Assembly: GCA_016931935.1 (NCBI GenBank)
Contig: JAFGDW010000022.1
Coordinates: 1 to 52,032 of the forward strand
Length of the DNA stretch: 52,032 bases
DNA from: Candidatus Zhuqueibacterota bacterium
GTDB taxonomy: Bacteria > Zhuqueibacterota > Zhuqueibacteria > Thermofontimicrobiales > Thiofontviventaceae
Reading direction: 5' to 3'
This document shows, one piece after another, positions 1-8,844 of this stretch; position 1 is the stretch's first letter; the number at the start of each line of letters is the position of its first letter. The notes below the pieces were generated by a model. It had not been told where the DNA came from and made no database searches. It was given only the letters and a program-made list of their open reading frames with translations. The translations under genes were made by a program, and so were the position numbers.

Positions 1-117
1 AAAATGAAATTGTATTTCTATATCTCGAAATTTTAATGCACTTTTCTTCTTGAGAAAATTTGAAATTTACTGTGATGTCTGAGTATATACTTCATTTCAT
101 AAATAGTAGAAAAATTG

Positions 118-195
118 GCCACGAAGGCACTAAGACACAAAGATTTTCAGCTTATACATTTTGTTTCTCTTCGTGTCATCGGTGTCTTTGATGCA
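118..195. repeat. Degenerate CACGAAG/AAGACAC intergenic repeat
   Basis: The left part (118-144) reads CACGAAGGCACTAAGACAC and continues AAAG. The right part (169-195) carries CTTCGTG and GTGTCTTTG, so the two halves are roughly inverted. Similar CACGAAG-GCAC-AAGACAC strings are familiar as dispersed non-coding repeats in environmental FCB genomes (from memory, not searched). No ORF is attached. Confidence 0.45.
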
Positions 196-204
196 AAAAT
201 AAAA

Positions 205-231
205 AACGCAGGTCCAAATTAGACCTGCGTT
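205..231 (-). terminator. Rho-independent terminator of the tricorn homologue
   Basis: AACGCAGGTC (205-214) and GACCTGCGTT (222-231) form a perfect 10-bp stem with a 7-nt loop. On the minus strand the stem is followed by a T-rich run (complement of 190-206). It lies about 28 bp beyond the stop codon of the tricorn gene. Confidence 0.85.
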
Positions 232-258
232 CGTTATATAAAGCTATATTCACGTGAC

Positions 259-3200
259 TTATTTCACTGGATATGGAGGATGAGGCGGAATAGTCTTTTC
301 CTGAGTTTTCAGTTCATTTAATATTTCTTCAATGGCGCGATTGAGCTGTTGATCATTTCCGGCAAACTCCTGCGCCGGATCGTTATCCACTTCTATGTCC
401 GGTTCCACGCCGTGGCCCTCAATAATCCAGCGACTGCCGTCTGTACTGTACGATGCGAATTCCGGTTTGTACAAGTAGCCGCCATCCAGTAATGGCAGCG
501 ATTCCCGAATACCGACGACGCCACCCCATGTACGTTTCCCGATCAATTTGCCCAGCTTGTGCGTTTTAAACCGATATGGGAAAAGATCACCATCCGAAGC
601 AGAAAATTCGTTGAGCAAGCAGACTTTCGGTCCGTAAATCATCGCGCTCGGATCCGTGTCCGGTTCAACATTACGCGCAATATCGATCATGGCAATCTCG
701 CGGCGTAACCGTTCGATCAGCATGGGAGAGACATTGCCGCCGCCATTGCCGCGCACATCAATGATCAGCGCCTTTTTCTTTAATTGCGGATAGAAGTACT
801 TGACAAATTCCACCAGTCCCTTTTTGCCCATATCTGGCACATGGATGTATCCGACCTTCCCGTCAGTGGCTTTATTGACCTTTTCAATATTGGATTGCAC
901 CCAGTTGAAATAGTGCAAATCAAGCTCATCATCGGTCGGAATGACAACAACATCGCGCGCGCCGTCAGGTGATGGCTTGTTATTGAGTGATAACGTCACC
1001 TGTTTACCAGCGGTATTAACCAGCGCTTTATAAATGTTGGGTATGGTGTTGGTTGGTTTTCCGTTAACTGCAATGATATAATCACCTTCGCTGGCATTAA
1101 CACCAATTTCAGTCAACGGAGATCGCAGTGATTTATCCCAATTTTGTCCCTTCAAAATTTTCTGAATTTGAAAATAACCGGACGTTGCATCTTTCGTCAG
1201 CTTTGCGCCCAGCAGACCGGTTTGAACGCGCTCAGCTTTTGGATAATCGCCGCCGCCAACGTACGTATGGCCAACACTTAACTCGCCGATTAATTCACCA
1301 ATAATATAGGTCAAATCCACACGATTATTTATTTGCGACACCAGCGGTTTATAGCGTTGGCGCATTGCGTCCCAATCCAGGCCATGCATGTTGGGCGCGT
1401 AGAAAAATTCCCGCATTTGTCGCCAGCATTCCGTGTAAATTTGTTCCCACTCGGCATGATGATCAAGCTGCACTTGCATGTCCGAAAGATTTAACTTATC
1501 TTTAATTTCTATCGGACCTTTGGGTAAATCAAGAATTGCATAGGATTTTTTCTGCCCTATTAAAATCTTTTTTTGATCGGCGGAAATTTCATATCCATCG
1601 ACCTGTCCCAATTCGGTTTCCTTTTGATCTTTTAAATCGTACATTAGCAACAGCGATTCCTTGTCCTTGCTGCCTTTGCGATTGTAATACAATACATCAC
1701 CGACAGAGGTCAGATGCCGATAACTCGACCCGGGGACCGGCAAAGCCACGATGCGCTGTACCAGGCCATCCGCGTCTATATTTACGGTCACCTTCGGTTT
1801 TTCATCTTTGGCTTCTTCTTTTTTCTCTTTCTTTGCGTTCTTTGTCTCTGCTTCACTTATTTTAACTTCATCACTTTTTGGTTTGAACGGAGACTGAACA
1901 TCCTTTGCTAATGTGACGAGATAGAGTCCGTCCATATCCTGAAATGCGTGATTCCACTCGGTCCAGGAGTAGATCGGATCGAAATCGCGGTCGGAGACAA
2001 AAAACAGGTATTTGCCATCACTGCTGAATGCCGGATTCGTGGAGTTATACCAGCCGTCAGTAACATTGGTGGATTGCTTTTTCTCAAGCGAGTACAGGAT
2101 AAGTTTATTCATGCCATTGTGCTCAGGTTCAGAATACGCAATCCATTTGCTGTCCGGCGACCAGGTACAATCGCGGATTTCCCAGGCTTTGGCAGTGGTC
2201 ACAATAGTGGTTTGTTTGCTATCAATATCTACGTAGTTCAGGCGCAGCATTTTGTCACCCCAAACCAGCTTTTTACTGTCGGGTGACCAATAAATTTCGT
2301 ATTTGTAGGTATCCGCACCAGTGGTTAGTTGAATTGGCTTGCCCGTACCATCCTGGGCGGCGATGTAAATTTCATCTTCCCCGGTTGCGTCAGAGACATA
2401 GGCGATCCAGCGGCCGTCGGGTGACCATTTGGAATTGCGTTCATGAACTCCAGATGTGGCAGTCAGATTTCGGGTTGGGCCATTCTTTGCCGGCACCGTG
2501 AATACATCACCACGCGCTCCGAACAGTGCGCGATTGCCATCGGGAGAAATTTCAAAATTAGTAACGTTTTCACTTACGTTGGTCAACTCGGTTCGGCCAC
2601 CGGGCTGGTCATCGAGAATTTGAATATGGATTTGTTCATTTTTTTCAGTTGCTAAATCAAATCGATACAGATAGCCGCCATTTTCAAATACGATGGTATT
2701 TTCCCCCAGTGAAGGGAATTTAATGTCGAAATCCGTAAACTGAGTTAATTGACGCGTTGCTTTTGTACTCAAATCGTAAACGTAGAGATTCATGCGGCGA
2801 TTTTCATCACGGTCTGAGAGAAAGTAAATCGAATTGCCGTGCCACATCGGGATAATATCCTGTGCAGAATTATTCGTGATGTTGGTGGTCAGTTTTGTGG
2901 CGAAATCGTAAATCCAGACATCATCGGCCATGCCACCACGATAGCGTTTCCAGGTACGAAATTCCCGGAATACACGGTTGTAAGCAAGTTGTTTATCATC
3001 GGGAGAAAATGAGCAGAAACCACCGCGTGGCAAGGGAAGCTGCTGCTGAAGTTCACCGGCAGGCGACACGGTGAATAGCTGTCCGAGAAAATCGTTCCAC
3101 TCAATCATTCGTGATCGGAACACGATGTGTTGATTATCGTGTGACCACGTCATGACGATATTGTTCGGTCCCATACGGTCCGATACATCATCGCGACTGA

Positions 3201-3525
3201 GCGTGGCGGTGTAAGTCAGGCGCTTGGGTGGTCCACCTTCTGCTGGCATCAGATAAACTTCCGTGTTGCCATCATACTGACCGGTGAACGCCAGCCATTT
3301 TCCATCATGAGAGTACCTCGGAAAAATTTCCTGGCCTACATCTGATGTCAATTTGCGAGCGACACCACCGGAAACGTTGACAGTGTACAAATCTCCGGCG
3401 TAGGTAAATGCGATGTTATCGCCGTGAATCGTCGGAAAGCGAAGCACTCTGGCCTCGTCCGCACTGAAAAGGGTAGTTGCAGTAAATACGAACAAGAGTA
3501 AAAAAAGCAGGTGTGTTTTTTTCAT
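259..3525 (-). CDS. Tricorn protease homologue (S41-type peptidase with beta-propellers)
   Basis: Large secreted serine peptidase of the tricorn type, which trims peptides released by other proteases. The start is taken at 3525 (MKKTHLLF, a clear signal peptide) because GGAGAG sits 7 nt upstream; a 23-codon in-frame extension to 3594 lacks both features. The mature protein (1088 aa with signal) shows two TolB/WD40-like propellers (about 25-550, repeated SPDGRWIAYVSD-type blades). A Lys/Glu-rich linker follows near 555-590, then the C1 domain, a PDZ-like domain (about 770-860) and the C2 peptidase core. Residues aligning with the tricorn active site are present: His753 (SVGHTY), Ser977-Asp978 (SASDGD) and Glu1041 (GHGVEPD). 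Family length is normal. It stands alone with its own terminator. Cellular place is inferred as periplasm or cell surface. Confidence 0.92.
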   Translation of the reverse strand: MKKTHLLFLLLFVFTATTLFSADEARVLRFPTIHGDNIAFTYAGDLYTVNVSGGVARKLTSDVGQEIFPRYSHDGKWLAFTGQYDGNTEVYLMPAEGGPPKRLTYTATLSRDDVSDRMGPNNIVMTWSHDNQHIVFRSRMIEWNDFLGQLFTVSPAGELQQQLPLPRGGFCSFSPDDKQLAYNRVFREFRTWKRYRGGMADDVWIYDFATKLTTNITNNSAQDIIPMWHGNSIYFLSDRDENRRMNLYVYDLSTKATRQLTQFTDFDIKFPSLGENTIVFENGGYLYRFDLATEKNEQIHIQILDDQPGGRTELTNVSENVTNFEISPDGNRALFGARGDVFTVPAKNGPTRNLTATSGVHERNSKWSPDGRWIAYVSDATGEDEIYIAAQDGTGKPIQLTTGADTYKYEIYWSPDSKKLVWGDKMLRLNYVDIDSKQTTIVTTAKAWEIRDCTWSPDSKWIAYSEPEHNGMNKLILYSLEKKQSTNVTDGWYNSTNPAFSSDGKYLFFVSDRDFDPIYSWTEWNHAFQDMDGLYLVTLAKDVQSPFKPKSDEVKISEAETKNAKKEKKEEAKDEKPKVTVNIDADGLVQRIVALPVPGSSYRHLTSVGDVLYYNRKGSKDKESLLLMYDLKDQKETELGQVDGYEISADQKKILIGQKKSYAILDLPKGPIEIKDKLNLSDMQVQLDHHAEWEQIYTECWRQMREFFYAPNMHGLDWDAMRQRYKPLVSQINNRVDLTYIIGELIGELSVGHTYVGGGDYPKAERVQTGLLGAKLTKDATSGYFQIQKILKGQNWDKSLRSPLTEIGVNASEGDYIIAVNGKPTNTIPNIYKALVNTAGKQVTLSLNNKPSPDGARDVVVIPTDDELDLHYFNWVQSNIEKVNKATDGKVGYIHVPDMGKKGLVEFVKYFYPQLKKKALIIDVRGNGGGNVSPMLIERLRREIAMIDIARNVEPDTDPSAMIYGPKVCLLNEFSASDGDLFPYRFKTHKLGKLIGKRTWGGVVGIRESLPLLDGGYLYKPEFASYSTDGSRWIIEGHGVEPDIEVDNDPAQEFAGNDQQLNRAIEEILNELKTQEKTIPPHPPYPVK

Positions 3526-3834
3526 AATTGCTCTCCATGAATCAATTATGTGTGATATGTTGTGTGAATTATCCGGGAACAGTGGAATCGTCATTGCAGG
3601 TGACTGATTGGTCGATGTACAAATGCCTGGTAGTTATCACCAAAGACGGATGTCCCGGTATTATAAGGAATCGATTGGGATTTTTTGTGTCAAAGTGTTG
3701 TGATCGTGATGCGGATACATAAAAACTGATCGCGGTCCAATTATATCTGTCAGTACAGCAGATGTTGAAATGAGGACCGCGATTACCATTATTGAATTCA
3801 ATCAATTCGATACCGTCATTATATTTATTAATAT
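3526..3834. other. Intergenic region upstream of the tricorn gene
   Basis: This stretch separates the tricorn start from the MITE-like element at 3835. ORFs crossing it have no ribosome-binding site and no recognisable protein. It should contain the tricorn promoter, but I cannot single out a convincing one. Confidence 0.4.
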
Positions 3835-3959
3835 GAATGACTGGTTGAGTCAATCGCCTTCGACTACGCTCAGGCTGAAGTCCGATTTTCATGGTGAGAA
3901 AAGTCGAACCATGATAACTCAGTAAAGTTCAATCAAGCATTATTTTCAAATGGTCATTC
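3835..3959. repeat. MITE-like element, copy A
   Basis: About 125 bp bounded by imperfect terminal inverted repeats (GAATGACTGGTTGA at the left; GAATGACCATTTGA as the complement of the right end). Inside is TTCGACTACGCTCAGGCTGA followed by a partly complementary arm ending AGTCGAACCATGA, so the element can fold into a long hairpin. The reverse complement of the whole element, including both ends, recurs at 5879-6001. It has no coding capacity, and mobilisation in trans is inferred. Confidence 0.75.
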
Positions 3960-3965
3960 GTATTT

Positions 3966-4760
3966 TTAGTATTCAAGAATATTTATACTACCATTGACGG
4001 TCGAAAGTTTAATTTTTCCCCCTCCGCCATTAATTTCACCGTCCAGGTGATGTCTGGCATACTTGCCTTGAATTGTGAGAGGGAAGTCGGTGCGGATTGA
4101 ACCGTTCACTGTCGATGCTTCTACATCAGCGCTGACATTCTCAGGCAGCCCAAGTTTCACACTGCCATTGGTAGTTTTAAGCATAATGTTGTCACGGCGA
4201 TCGAGTGATTTCACTTTAATTTTTACGGCGCCGTTGACAGTATGGGCATCGACTGATCCTTTTAAAGCTTCCGCATCAATTCCGCCATTTACTGTACTCA
4301 GTTCTGCGTTTCCATTAACATCTTCTACCATCACACGGCCATTTACGGATTTTAGATTCAGATTGGTTTCTTCAGGAACTTTGATAGTATAATTAATCGT
4401 AACGTTGGCATTATCGCCAAAAATCCAGTCCAAAAAACCGGTATTCGATTTCTTCGGATAATCTGCGTCGATCCGAAGTTGATCGCCTGAACGCTCGACA
4501 ATCATTTCCACGCGTTCCAATAATTTTTCGGCTTTGCGGTGGCTGCCTGCCTTAACCTTGATTTCAGCATTGATTTCAACATCGGACCGATTCCATGAGG
4601 TCACTTCAATTTTACCGTTCGTGCTGCGGACGGATACGTCGCCATTGTTGGTGAAGTCAACCGTTTTATGGTAGGTGTCAGTAATTGTAACTGCGTTTGC
4701 TAAGGATAATGAACTGCATATTAAAGCTATGGTAAAGATTGCAATCATTAATCGTTTCAT
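3966..4760 (-). CDS. DUF4097-type beta-repeat protein, secreted
   Basis: 264-aa exported protein. The first 23 residues (MKRLMIAIFTIALICSSLSL..) form a signal peptide and GGAGG lies 4 nt before the ATG. The mature part is a right-handed beta-repeat with recurring V-x-G-x-[IV] and STVNGSI/TTNGSV turns, typical of the DUF4097 (putative adhesin) family; molecular function in that family is not established. It lies upstream of no obvious partner except the PorV-like gene 173 bp away on the same strand. Both sit between inverted copies of the MITE-like element. The stop codon is 6 bp from copy A. Confidence 0.85.
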   Translation of the reverse strand: MKRLMIAIFTIALICSSLSLANAVTITDTYHKTVDFTNNGDVSVRSTNGKIEVTSWNRSDVEINAEIKVKAGSHRKAEKLLERVEMIVERSGDQLRIDADYPKKSNTGFLDWIFGDNANVTINYTIKVPEETNLNLKSVNGRVMVEDVNGNAELSTVNGGIDAEALKGSVDAHTVNGAVKIKVKSLDRRDNIMLKTTNGSVKLGLPENVSADVEASTVNGSIRTDFPLTIQGKYARHHLDGEINGGGGKIKLSTVNGSINILEY

Positions 4761-4893
4761 AATACCTCCGGAAAATGTGTTTGAGTTAAATTACGGAACG
4801 ATTTTGGAATGGTTGCATGCAGAGTATGACTTTGGAAAGAGATTAATTCGAAATGGAAAGGAGGTTTGCCGATAAGATTTCGACGTATGAAGA

Positions 4894-4924
4894 CAAACCT
4901 GGTTTCTTCGAGAAACCAGGTTTG
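4894..4924 (-). terminator. Strong hairpin after the PorV-like gene
   Basis: CAAACCTGGTTTC (4894-4906) and GAAACCAGGTTTG (4912-4924) form a perfect 13-bp stem with a 5-nt loop, about 10 bp after the PorV-like stop codon. The minus strand lacks a long T run beyond it, so it may act as a terminator or as an mRNA 3'-end stabiliser. Confidence 0.6.
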
Positions 4925-4933
4925 GGTAAGATG

Positions 4934-5833
4934 CTAAAATTGGATACCAATTCCGATCCGGTGTGAATCACCGAGATCTGAGTTGAACGGCGCATACGCA
5001 TAATCAAGTTGGTAGCGACTAAATTGAAGGCCGAACCCTCCCTGAATATTACGGGCATCGTACCCGGATAGATAGCCGACACGTAGCGCGAACTGTTTCA
5101 TAAACCACTCAACGCCGGTATGCAAATGGAACGCTTCATCAAATATTTGTACAGCATCCGCAGAAATAGTCCAACCCATCCATGATGTGGATGAACGTGA
5201 GTAAGCAACGCCCGTTCGCATGGTCAGCGGGAGTTTCGTCGATTCATTTTTGAATTTCGACATAGCGCCAAGATTTTGAATTGTTGCTCCCACGGACAAT
5301 CCAGCTATGGGCGTTTGATAGATTGTGCCCAGATCAAGTGCAACACCGGAAGCTGTATTCAAATAAATTTTTTCATAAAGGTACTTGATTGTTGCGCCAA
5401 CTTGAAGAATTGGTGAAATTTGTCGGGCAAGCGAAAGTCCGACCATAACATTTTGTGCATCGATCTCTGTTAACGGATTTTCAGATGCATAATTACGCGC
5501 TTCAATTCCGCCGATGTTTGTACCGATATAACTTAGCCCGACGGCGGTATTTCCTATATGAAAACCAACAGTGGCAAAATTGTTGGTAATATCCTGAATC
5601 CAGCGATTGTTGGTGAACATCACCTGCCCGTCTGTCAATGCTGCCAATCCTGCGGGATTCCAGAATGTCGCGCTGGCATCGTTGGATACAGCCGTGAATG
5701 CTTCCCCCATTCCGACAGCGCGGCTGCCAGCGCCAATTTTTAGAAATGCCATACCATTACCTGCCCGGGTGCTCGGTGCTATTGCTACCAAAATAGCTAT
5801 AATTATTATGATCGTGTGAAAAAATTTGTTCAT
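4934..5833 (-). CDS. PorV/PorQ-family outer-membrane protein (first copy)
   Basis: 299-aa predicted outer-membrane beta-barrel. Residues 1-24 are a signal peptide (MNKFFHTIIIIIAIL..) and GGGAG precedes the ATG at good spacing. The mature N-terminus contains the family hallmark GAGSRAVGMGEAFTAVSND followed by ASATFWNPAG, and the chain ends in an aromatic barrel-type strand (HRIGIGIQF). In Bacteroidota, PorV (LptO) is the type IX secretion attachment-complex component that shuttles cargo; many FCB bacteria encode several relatives of unknown role. A second relative is at 7778-8776. Whether this copy serves type IX-like secretion is inference from the sorting tails elsewhere in the window. Confidence 0.88.
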   Translation of the reverse strand: MNKFFHTIIIIIAILVAIAPSTRAGNGMAFLKIGAGSRAVGMGEAFTAVSNDASATFWNPAGLAALTDGQVMFTNNRWIQDITNNFATVGFHIGNTAVGLSYIGTNIGGIEARNYASENPLTEIDAQNVMVGLSLARQISPILQVGATIKYLYEKIYLNTASGVALDLGTIYQTPIAGLSVGATIQNLGAMSKFKNESTKLPLTMRTGVAYSRSSTSWMGWTISADAVQIFDEAFHLHTGVEWFMKQFALRVGYLSGYDARNIQGGFGLQFSRYQLDYAYAPFNSDLGDSHRIGIGIQF

Positions 5834-5878
5834 ACAGCTCCCTTCCTGATAACACTCTTTAACATTAACGCCAAATGT

Positions 5879-6001
5879 GAATGACCATTTGAAATAGTGA
5901 TTAGTTGAAATTAACGAGTTGTCATGGTTCGACTACGCTCACCGTGAAGAACGCACTTCAGCCTGAGCGGAGTCGAAGGCGATTATTAAAACTGGTCAAT
6001 T
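5879..6001. repeat. MITE-like element, copy B (inverted relative to A)
   Basis: The reverse complement matches 3835-3959 from end to end: terminal GAATGACCATTTGAAA, the core ending AGTCGAA, CACGGTGAGCGTAGTCGAACC and the flank CATGACAACTC. The two copies have diverged at scattered positions, so the duplication is not recent. Self-complementary arms allow a hairpin here too. Confidence 0.75.
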
Positions 6002-6058
6002 TGTATTTTTATTTCCCTCTGCCGGCATAAATTTTCCCGTTCGTCCACAATTTTTATT

Positions 6059-7012
6059 CTATTGCGGCAAGTGTTTTGGTGCAAACATTGTTTCAATTAT
6101 CGGCATATCATAGAAAAGTAAAATGAGCAAAATAATTAAAACGATTGAAGAATAAATCACCAATGCACGCTGCTTATATAATTTTTCCGGATACTGAACC
6201 GGACTATCTTCCCAGTAGCCCATGCGCATATACATGGGAATAAAGCCGGCAAGAAATGGAACGCTTAAAATTAATTCAATACGATATCGAACCAGAAAAA
6301 TACCAAAAAACAGACTTAAAGCAGAAACATAGTATACCATGCTCAGCATCAACCGGTATTCATTATAATGACGGAATGATTTCCGGTAATTAGCGGCGAC
6401 TTCTTTATCACCAATTCGTCGATACTCACCGAAGCGTTTTGTTGCCATAAAAAAAGCACCGATCATCCAGTATGCCATTACCAGCGATAATGTGGGCGGG
6501 TATTTTTGAAAGACTAAATACCAGCCCAGGAAAAGCCGAATCGGATTATTGAGCGATTCTGAAAGCACGTCCAGATAGGGGAGATCTTTCAGACGAATCG
6601 GACGGACATTATACAGCAGCCCCATAATCCATAGCAATGCTAAAAATACAAAGAAATATTTATTGACTGCCAATCCAACCAATAGGCCGGCAGCAGTAAG
6701 AACAAACCATTGAATGTAACCAATTTTGATATTGATTTTGCCCGATGGCACTGGTCGGTATTTTTTAACCGGATGAAGCTTGTCTTTTGGTGCATCCAGT
6801 ATTTCGTTTATGGTATAGTTACTGGAAGCAATTAAACATAGCGCTAAGAATGCGACAATAAATTCAGGTAAAAGCGCCCATGAAATGGATGCGGGCGAAT
6901 CATAAATGGCGAATCCGATGCCCGGAATCATGAATACATTTTTAAACCAGTGGTCAGGCCGGGCAATTTGTATATATGGCTTAATTGATGATAACAATAA
7001 GTGTTCCTCCAT
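6059..7012 (-). CDS. UbiA-family prenyltransferase, DPPR-synthase-like
   Basis: Polytopic membrane enzyme of the UbiA superfamily (317 aa as given). RPDHWFKN (19-25) matches the RPxxWxKN signature of 5-phosphoribose-diphosphate:decaprenyl-phosphate transferases. The Mg-diphosphate motif NExxDxxxD (69-77) is followed by HPVKKYRPVPSG. Eight or nine hydrophobic segments follow. By family it would join a polyprenyl phosphate to a phosphoribosyl group to make a lipid-linked pentose. The gene directly follows a HAD phosphatase, which fits removal of the 5-phosphate. Start: the ATG at 7012 has no ribosome-binding site. GGAGG lies inside the first codons, 8 nt before a TTG at 6997, so translation probably begins there (MLSSIKPYIQ). 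Substrate not proven. Confidence 0.85.
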   Translation of the reverse strand: MEEHLLLSSIKPYIQIARPDHWFKNVFMIPGIGFAIYDSPASISWALLPEFIVAFLALCLIASSNYTINEILDAPKDKLHPVKKYRPVPSGKINIKIGYIQWFVLTAAGLLVGLAVNKYFFVFLALLWIMGLLYNVRPIRLKDLPYLDVLSESLNNPIRLFLGWYLVFQKYPPTLSLVMAYWMIGAFFMATKRFGEYRRIGDKEVAANYRKSFRHYNEYRLMLSMVYYVSALSLFFGIFLVRYRIELILSVPFLAGFIPMYMRMGYWEDSPVQYPEKLYKQRALVIYSSIVLIILLILLFYDMPIIETMFAPKHLPQ

Positions 7013-7061
7013 GAGAGTTCGACAAATTCTGAATGGTTGCGTTTTATTGTTATCAAACAGA

Positions 7062-7748
7062 TCATTTATTTTCGTTACTATCTTCTGTTACACCGACGTT
7101 CATCAAGGAAGTAATATCATTCACATGTTCAAATATCATTCCAGCATTTTTTGCCCCGGCTCCGTCCACGTCAAGCCGGTCCCCGATATAAATTGTATTC
7201 GTCGGTTGAACGCCCAATTTTTGAGCGGTCATTTGAAATCCGGTAATATCCGGTTTCAAACGGTTGATATCAGGATCGTAAGATGATGTGATTACTGAAA
7301 AATAATGAGCCATTTGAAGCGCAGCCAATTTTTCCTGTGCCGGATAATCCGAATAGAGTCCAAGCTTCATTTTTTCGGAGTGCAATTTTTGCACAAGTTG
7401 TTGCATTTTCCGATTTCTGCAAATATAAAGTAGCGGCAACGGACGCCGATAGAACCAGTCATTGAGTACCGCACGGATAACGTCATCGCTTGCGGATGCA
7501 TAGCGTTTCGTGATGTTTAATTGAATCTTTTGAATCGAACTGTTTGACGGTTCATTTGCTCGTCGCAACTCTTCATGGGCGATCCGAAAGCTTTTTATTA
7601 TTTTAATTACCCGGCTGAGTTGTTTCGGTCTAAACATATGTGCGAGAACTATATATCCTATCATCAGAATACGTAAACGGGATTGATGGTACAGGGTGCC
7701 ATCCAGATCAAAAATGACGGCTTCAATTCTTTTATTTCTGTAAGTCAT
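7062..7748 (-). CDS. HAD-superfamily phosphatase beside UbiA
   Basis: 228-aa HAD hydrolase. Motif I is VIFDLDGTLY with nucleophile Asp14 and Asp16, the cap is helical and Arg/Lys-rich (residues 25-110), motif II is around YSDY, and motif III/IV is IYIGDRLDVDGAGA. It lies 50-65 bp upstream of the UbiA gene on the same strand. HAD and UbiA domains also occur fused in other bacteria, which supports a shared pathway: dephosphorylation of the UbiA product, doing the job of the PAP2 phosphatase in the mycobacterial DPR pathway. That role is inference; the sequence alone fixes only the superfamily. The ribosome-binding site is weak. Confidence 0.82.
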   Translation of the reverse strand: MTYRNKRIEAVIFDLDGTLYHQSRLRILMIGYIVLAHMFRPKQLSRVIKIIKSFRIAHEELRRANEPSNSSIQKIQLNITKRYASASDDVIRAVLNDWFYRRPLPLLYICRNRKMQQLVQKLHSEKMKLGLYSDYPAQEKLAALQMAHYFSVITSSYDPDINRLKPDITGFQMTAQKLGVQPTNTIYIGDRLDVDGAGAKNAGMIFEHVNDITSLMNVGVTEDSNENK

Positions 7749-7777
7749 GTTGCCGGCTTTGTATTATCTGTCCGCAA

Positions 7778-8776
7778 TTAGAACTGAAATATCCATGAAA
7801 AAACATGTTCTGCTGCGACATCGTAATCCTTGGTAACCAGCGCATACTGAATCATGACAGGCCGATTGTACACTGTAAATCCGAAACCTGCACCGCCGGC
7901 GAAATTGCCGTCATTTAAGCCGGTTCTGAGAACAATATTGGAAAACGGCGTGGATTCCACGCCCACAAAATATTTTTCGCCATCGTGCTGATTATCCGCT
8001 TCAATATCAAACGCAACCAGCGTATTGTACCATGGCAAATGAACGCCGATCCCTCCGCGCATTGTCTGTGGAAACCGGTCCATTTTATCGATATCTTTTT
8101 CGTAGACTTTATCTGTGATCCAGTCATAGCGAGCGTTCAAGTCTTTGATCATGAATCCCAATGAAACAAATGGTACGGGTTTTACCAGCACGCCCAGATC
8201 AATTCCAAAGCTCCATTCGGACAATGCCGAATTATCGTTTTTCATATTGGGCATTCGCGTATAAAGCACTTTCGCTGACAGGCCGATCCCGACATATTTC
8301 ACCGGACTGACGCCAAACGACATGGCGAACGCATTTTCATGCCAGGCGAAATCACCGATTTTTTCCCCGCTAAAATCACGTCCGTCAATATTATTGACAC
8401 CGGCATAAATCCAGCTTAATGCCATGCCAGCGTTCAATGGCTTCTCTTTGGATTGCGCCGAGACTTTAGGTTGAATATCGCGTGCAAATCCGATATAATT
8501 GAAATTGCGGTCGAGCGAAAGAAAGCGGTACGAGGCGATCACCTGTGGTTCCTGAAGAAATGGCATGCCACCGGGATTGTAATAAGCTGTTTCCGGGCCT
8601 TCAGCGACACCGGTGTAAGCGCCCCCCATGCCAAGCGGTCGTGCGCCAACTCCCATACGCAAAAATGCCCCGGCATAAACACCATCATTGTCGCCGGCAA
8701 TAGCGCCAGCGGTTGTCAATGAAAAAGTTAGCAGAACGAGCGCTGAAAGGATTAAAAGTCGTTTAGTTTTCATCAT
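7778..8776 (-). CDS. PorV/PorQ-family outer-membrane protein (second copy)
   Basis: Predicted outer-membrane barrel of about 332 aa. The start is placed at 8776 (ATG ATG AAA ACT), giving a normal signal peptide (MMKTKRLLILSALVLLTFSL); an upstream in-frame extension to 8842 is charged and lacks signal character. After cleavage comes the hallmark FLRMGVGARPLGMGGAYTG, then PETAYYNPGG. The chain ends with a barrel strand closing on Phe (HVFSWIFQF). It is downstream of the propeller/sorting-tail gene (stop at 8845, 68 bp), so cargo and putative shuttle would be co-transcribed. It shares the family motifs with the protein at 4934-5833 but is clearly divergent. Confidence 0.85.
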   Translation of the reverse strand: MMKTKRLLILSALVLLTFSLTTAGAIAGDNDGVYAGAFLRMGVGARPLGMGGAYTGVAEGPETAYYNPGGMPFLQEPQVIASYRFLSLDRNFNYIGFARDIQPKVSAQSKEKPLNAGMALSWIYAGVNNIDGRDFSGEKIGDFAWHENAFAMSFGVSPVKYVGIGLSAKVLYTRMPNMKNDNSALSEWSFGIDLGVLVKPVPFVSLGFMIKDLNARYDWITDKVYEKDIDKMDRFPQTMRGGIGVHLPWYNTLVAFDIEADNQHDGEKYFVGVESTPFSNIVLRTGLNDGNFAGGAGFGFTVYNRPVMIQYALVTKDYDVAAEHVFSWIFQF

Positions 8777-8844
8777 TATGGGATTCCCATCAGTATTTGA
8801 TAATCGATAATAGGCTGCTTTTGAATGTGCTGTTATGTACATTA

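Noticed and set aside
784..2655. Several plus-strand ORFs inside the tricorn gene
   Set aside because: Antisense shadows of a strongly conserved gene; no ribosome-binding sites or homology.
3569..3892. 107-codon minus-strand ORF upstream of the tricorn gene
   Set aside because: It runs into the MITE-like repeat and has no ribosome-binding site or recognisable protein features.
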